Below, piece after piece: positions 13,324 through 13,373 of a stretch of 13,373 nucleotides of DNA. Both the position numbers and the translations under genes were made by a program. This DNA comes from an uncultured Collinsella sp. (lineage in GTDB: Bacteria; Actinomycetota; Coriobacteriia; Coriobacteriales; Coriobacteriaceae), in NCBI GenBank assembly GCA_900549455.1, contig UROM01000043.1, forward strand, positions 1 to 13,373, written 5' to 3'. Position 1 is the stretch's first letter. Every line of letters begins with the position of its first letter. The notes under the pieces were generated by a model, which did no database searches, was not told the origin of the DNA, and saw nothing but the letters and a program-made list of their open reading frames with translations.

Positions 13324-13373
13324 CTGTCTCTTATACACATCTCCGAGCCCACGAGACTCCTGAGCATCTCGTA
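13324..13373. other. Illumina Nextera adapter sequence (artefact, not genomic)
   Basis: CTGTCTCTTATACACATCT is the Tn5 mosaic end complement. It is followed by CCGAGCCCACGAGAC (Nextera read 2 primer site, ending at 13357), the 8-base index TCCTGAGC (13358-13365, the N704 index as I recall it), and ATCTCGTA, the start of the P7 arm. True genomic sequence stops at about 13323. Confidence 0.98.

Overview
The window looks like chromosomal DNA from a high-GC gut actinobacterium of the class Coriobacteriia, most likely Collinsella or a close relative. This placement is an inference from codon use, a Tat-type lipoprotein leader and the gene mix; it rests on no search. The right end is not genomic: the last 50 bases (13324-13373) are Illumina Nextera adapter, so this is a contig end from a short-read assembly.

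Layout. (1) 1-205: a truncated tRNA 3' end on + and a complete tRNA-Gln(TTG) on -, separated by a hairpin terminator. (2) 244-4877, all on -: a large PTS permease, then a polyprenyl diphosphate synthase, then a leaderless protein with two peptidoglycan-binding repeats. The PTS permease fuses maltose-type EIIC and EIIB domains to a complete C-terminal HAD phosphatase. (3) 5105-5824, +: a TreR-like GntR/UTRA repressor diverging from the permease; the shared intergenic region carries two GTTTAAAC palindromes. (4) 6131-10495, +: a complete carbohydrate ABC importer (lipoprotein, two permeases, dedicated ATPase) with a structured leader and two intercistronic hairpins. (5) 10496-10950: a gene-free convergent intergenic region with terminators on both sides and a tandem array of three inverted-repeat units at an exact 80-base period. 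(6) 10951-13218, -: glycogen phosphorylase (glgP).

How the parts may work together. The PTS permease, the ABC importer and GlgP all suggest alpha-glucan or alpha-glucoside use. The strongest candidate for something new is the EIIC-EIIB-HAD fusion, which could import a disaccharide as its phosphate and remove the phosphate in the same polypeptide, releasing free sugar for phosphorolysis. TTGTTTA(A/T)ACAA-like sites occur both in the PTS/gntR promoter region and before the ABC operon, so one repressor may govern both importers. The second candidate is the 80-base repeat array.
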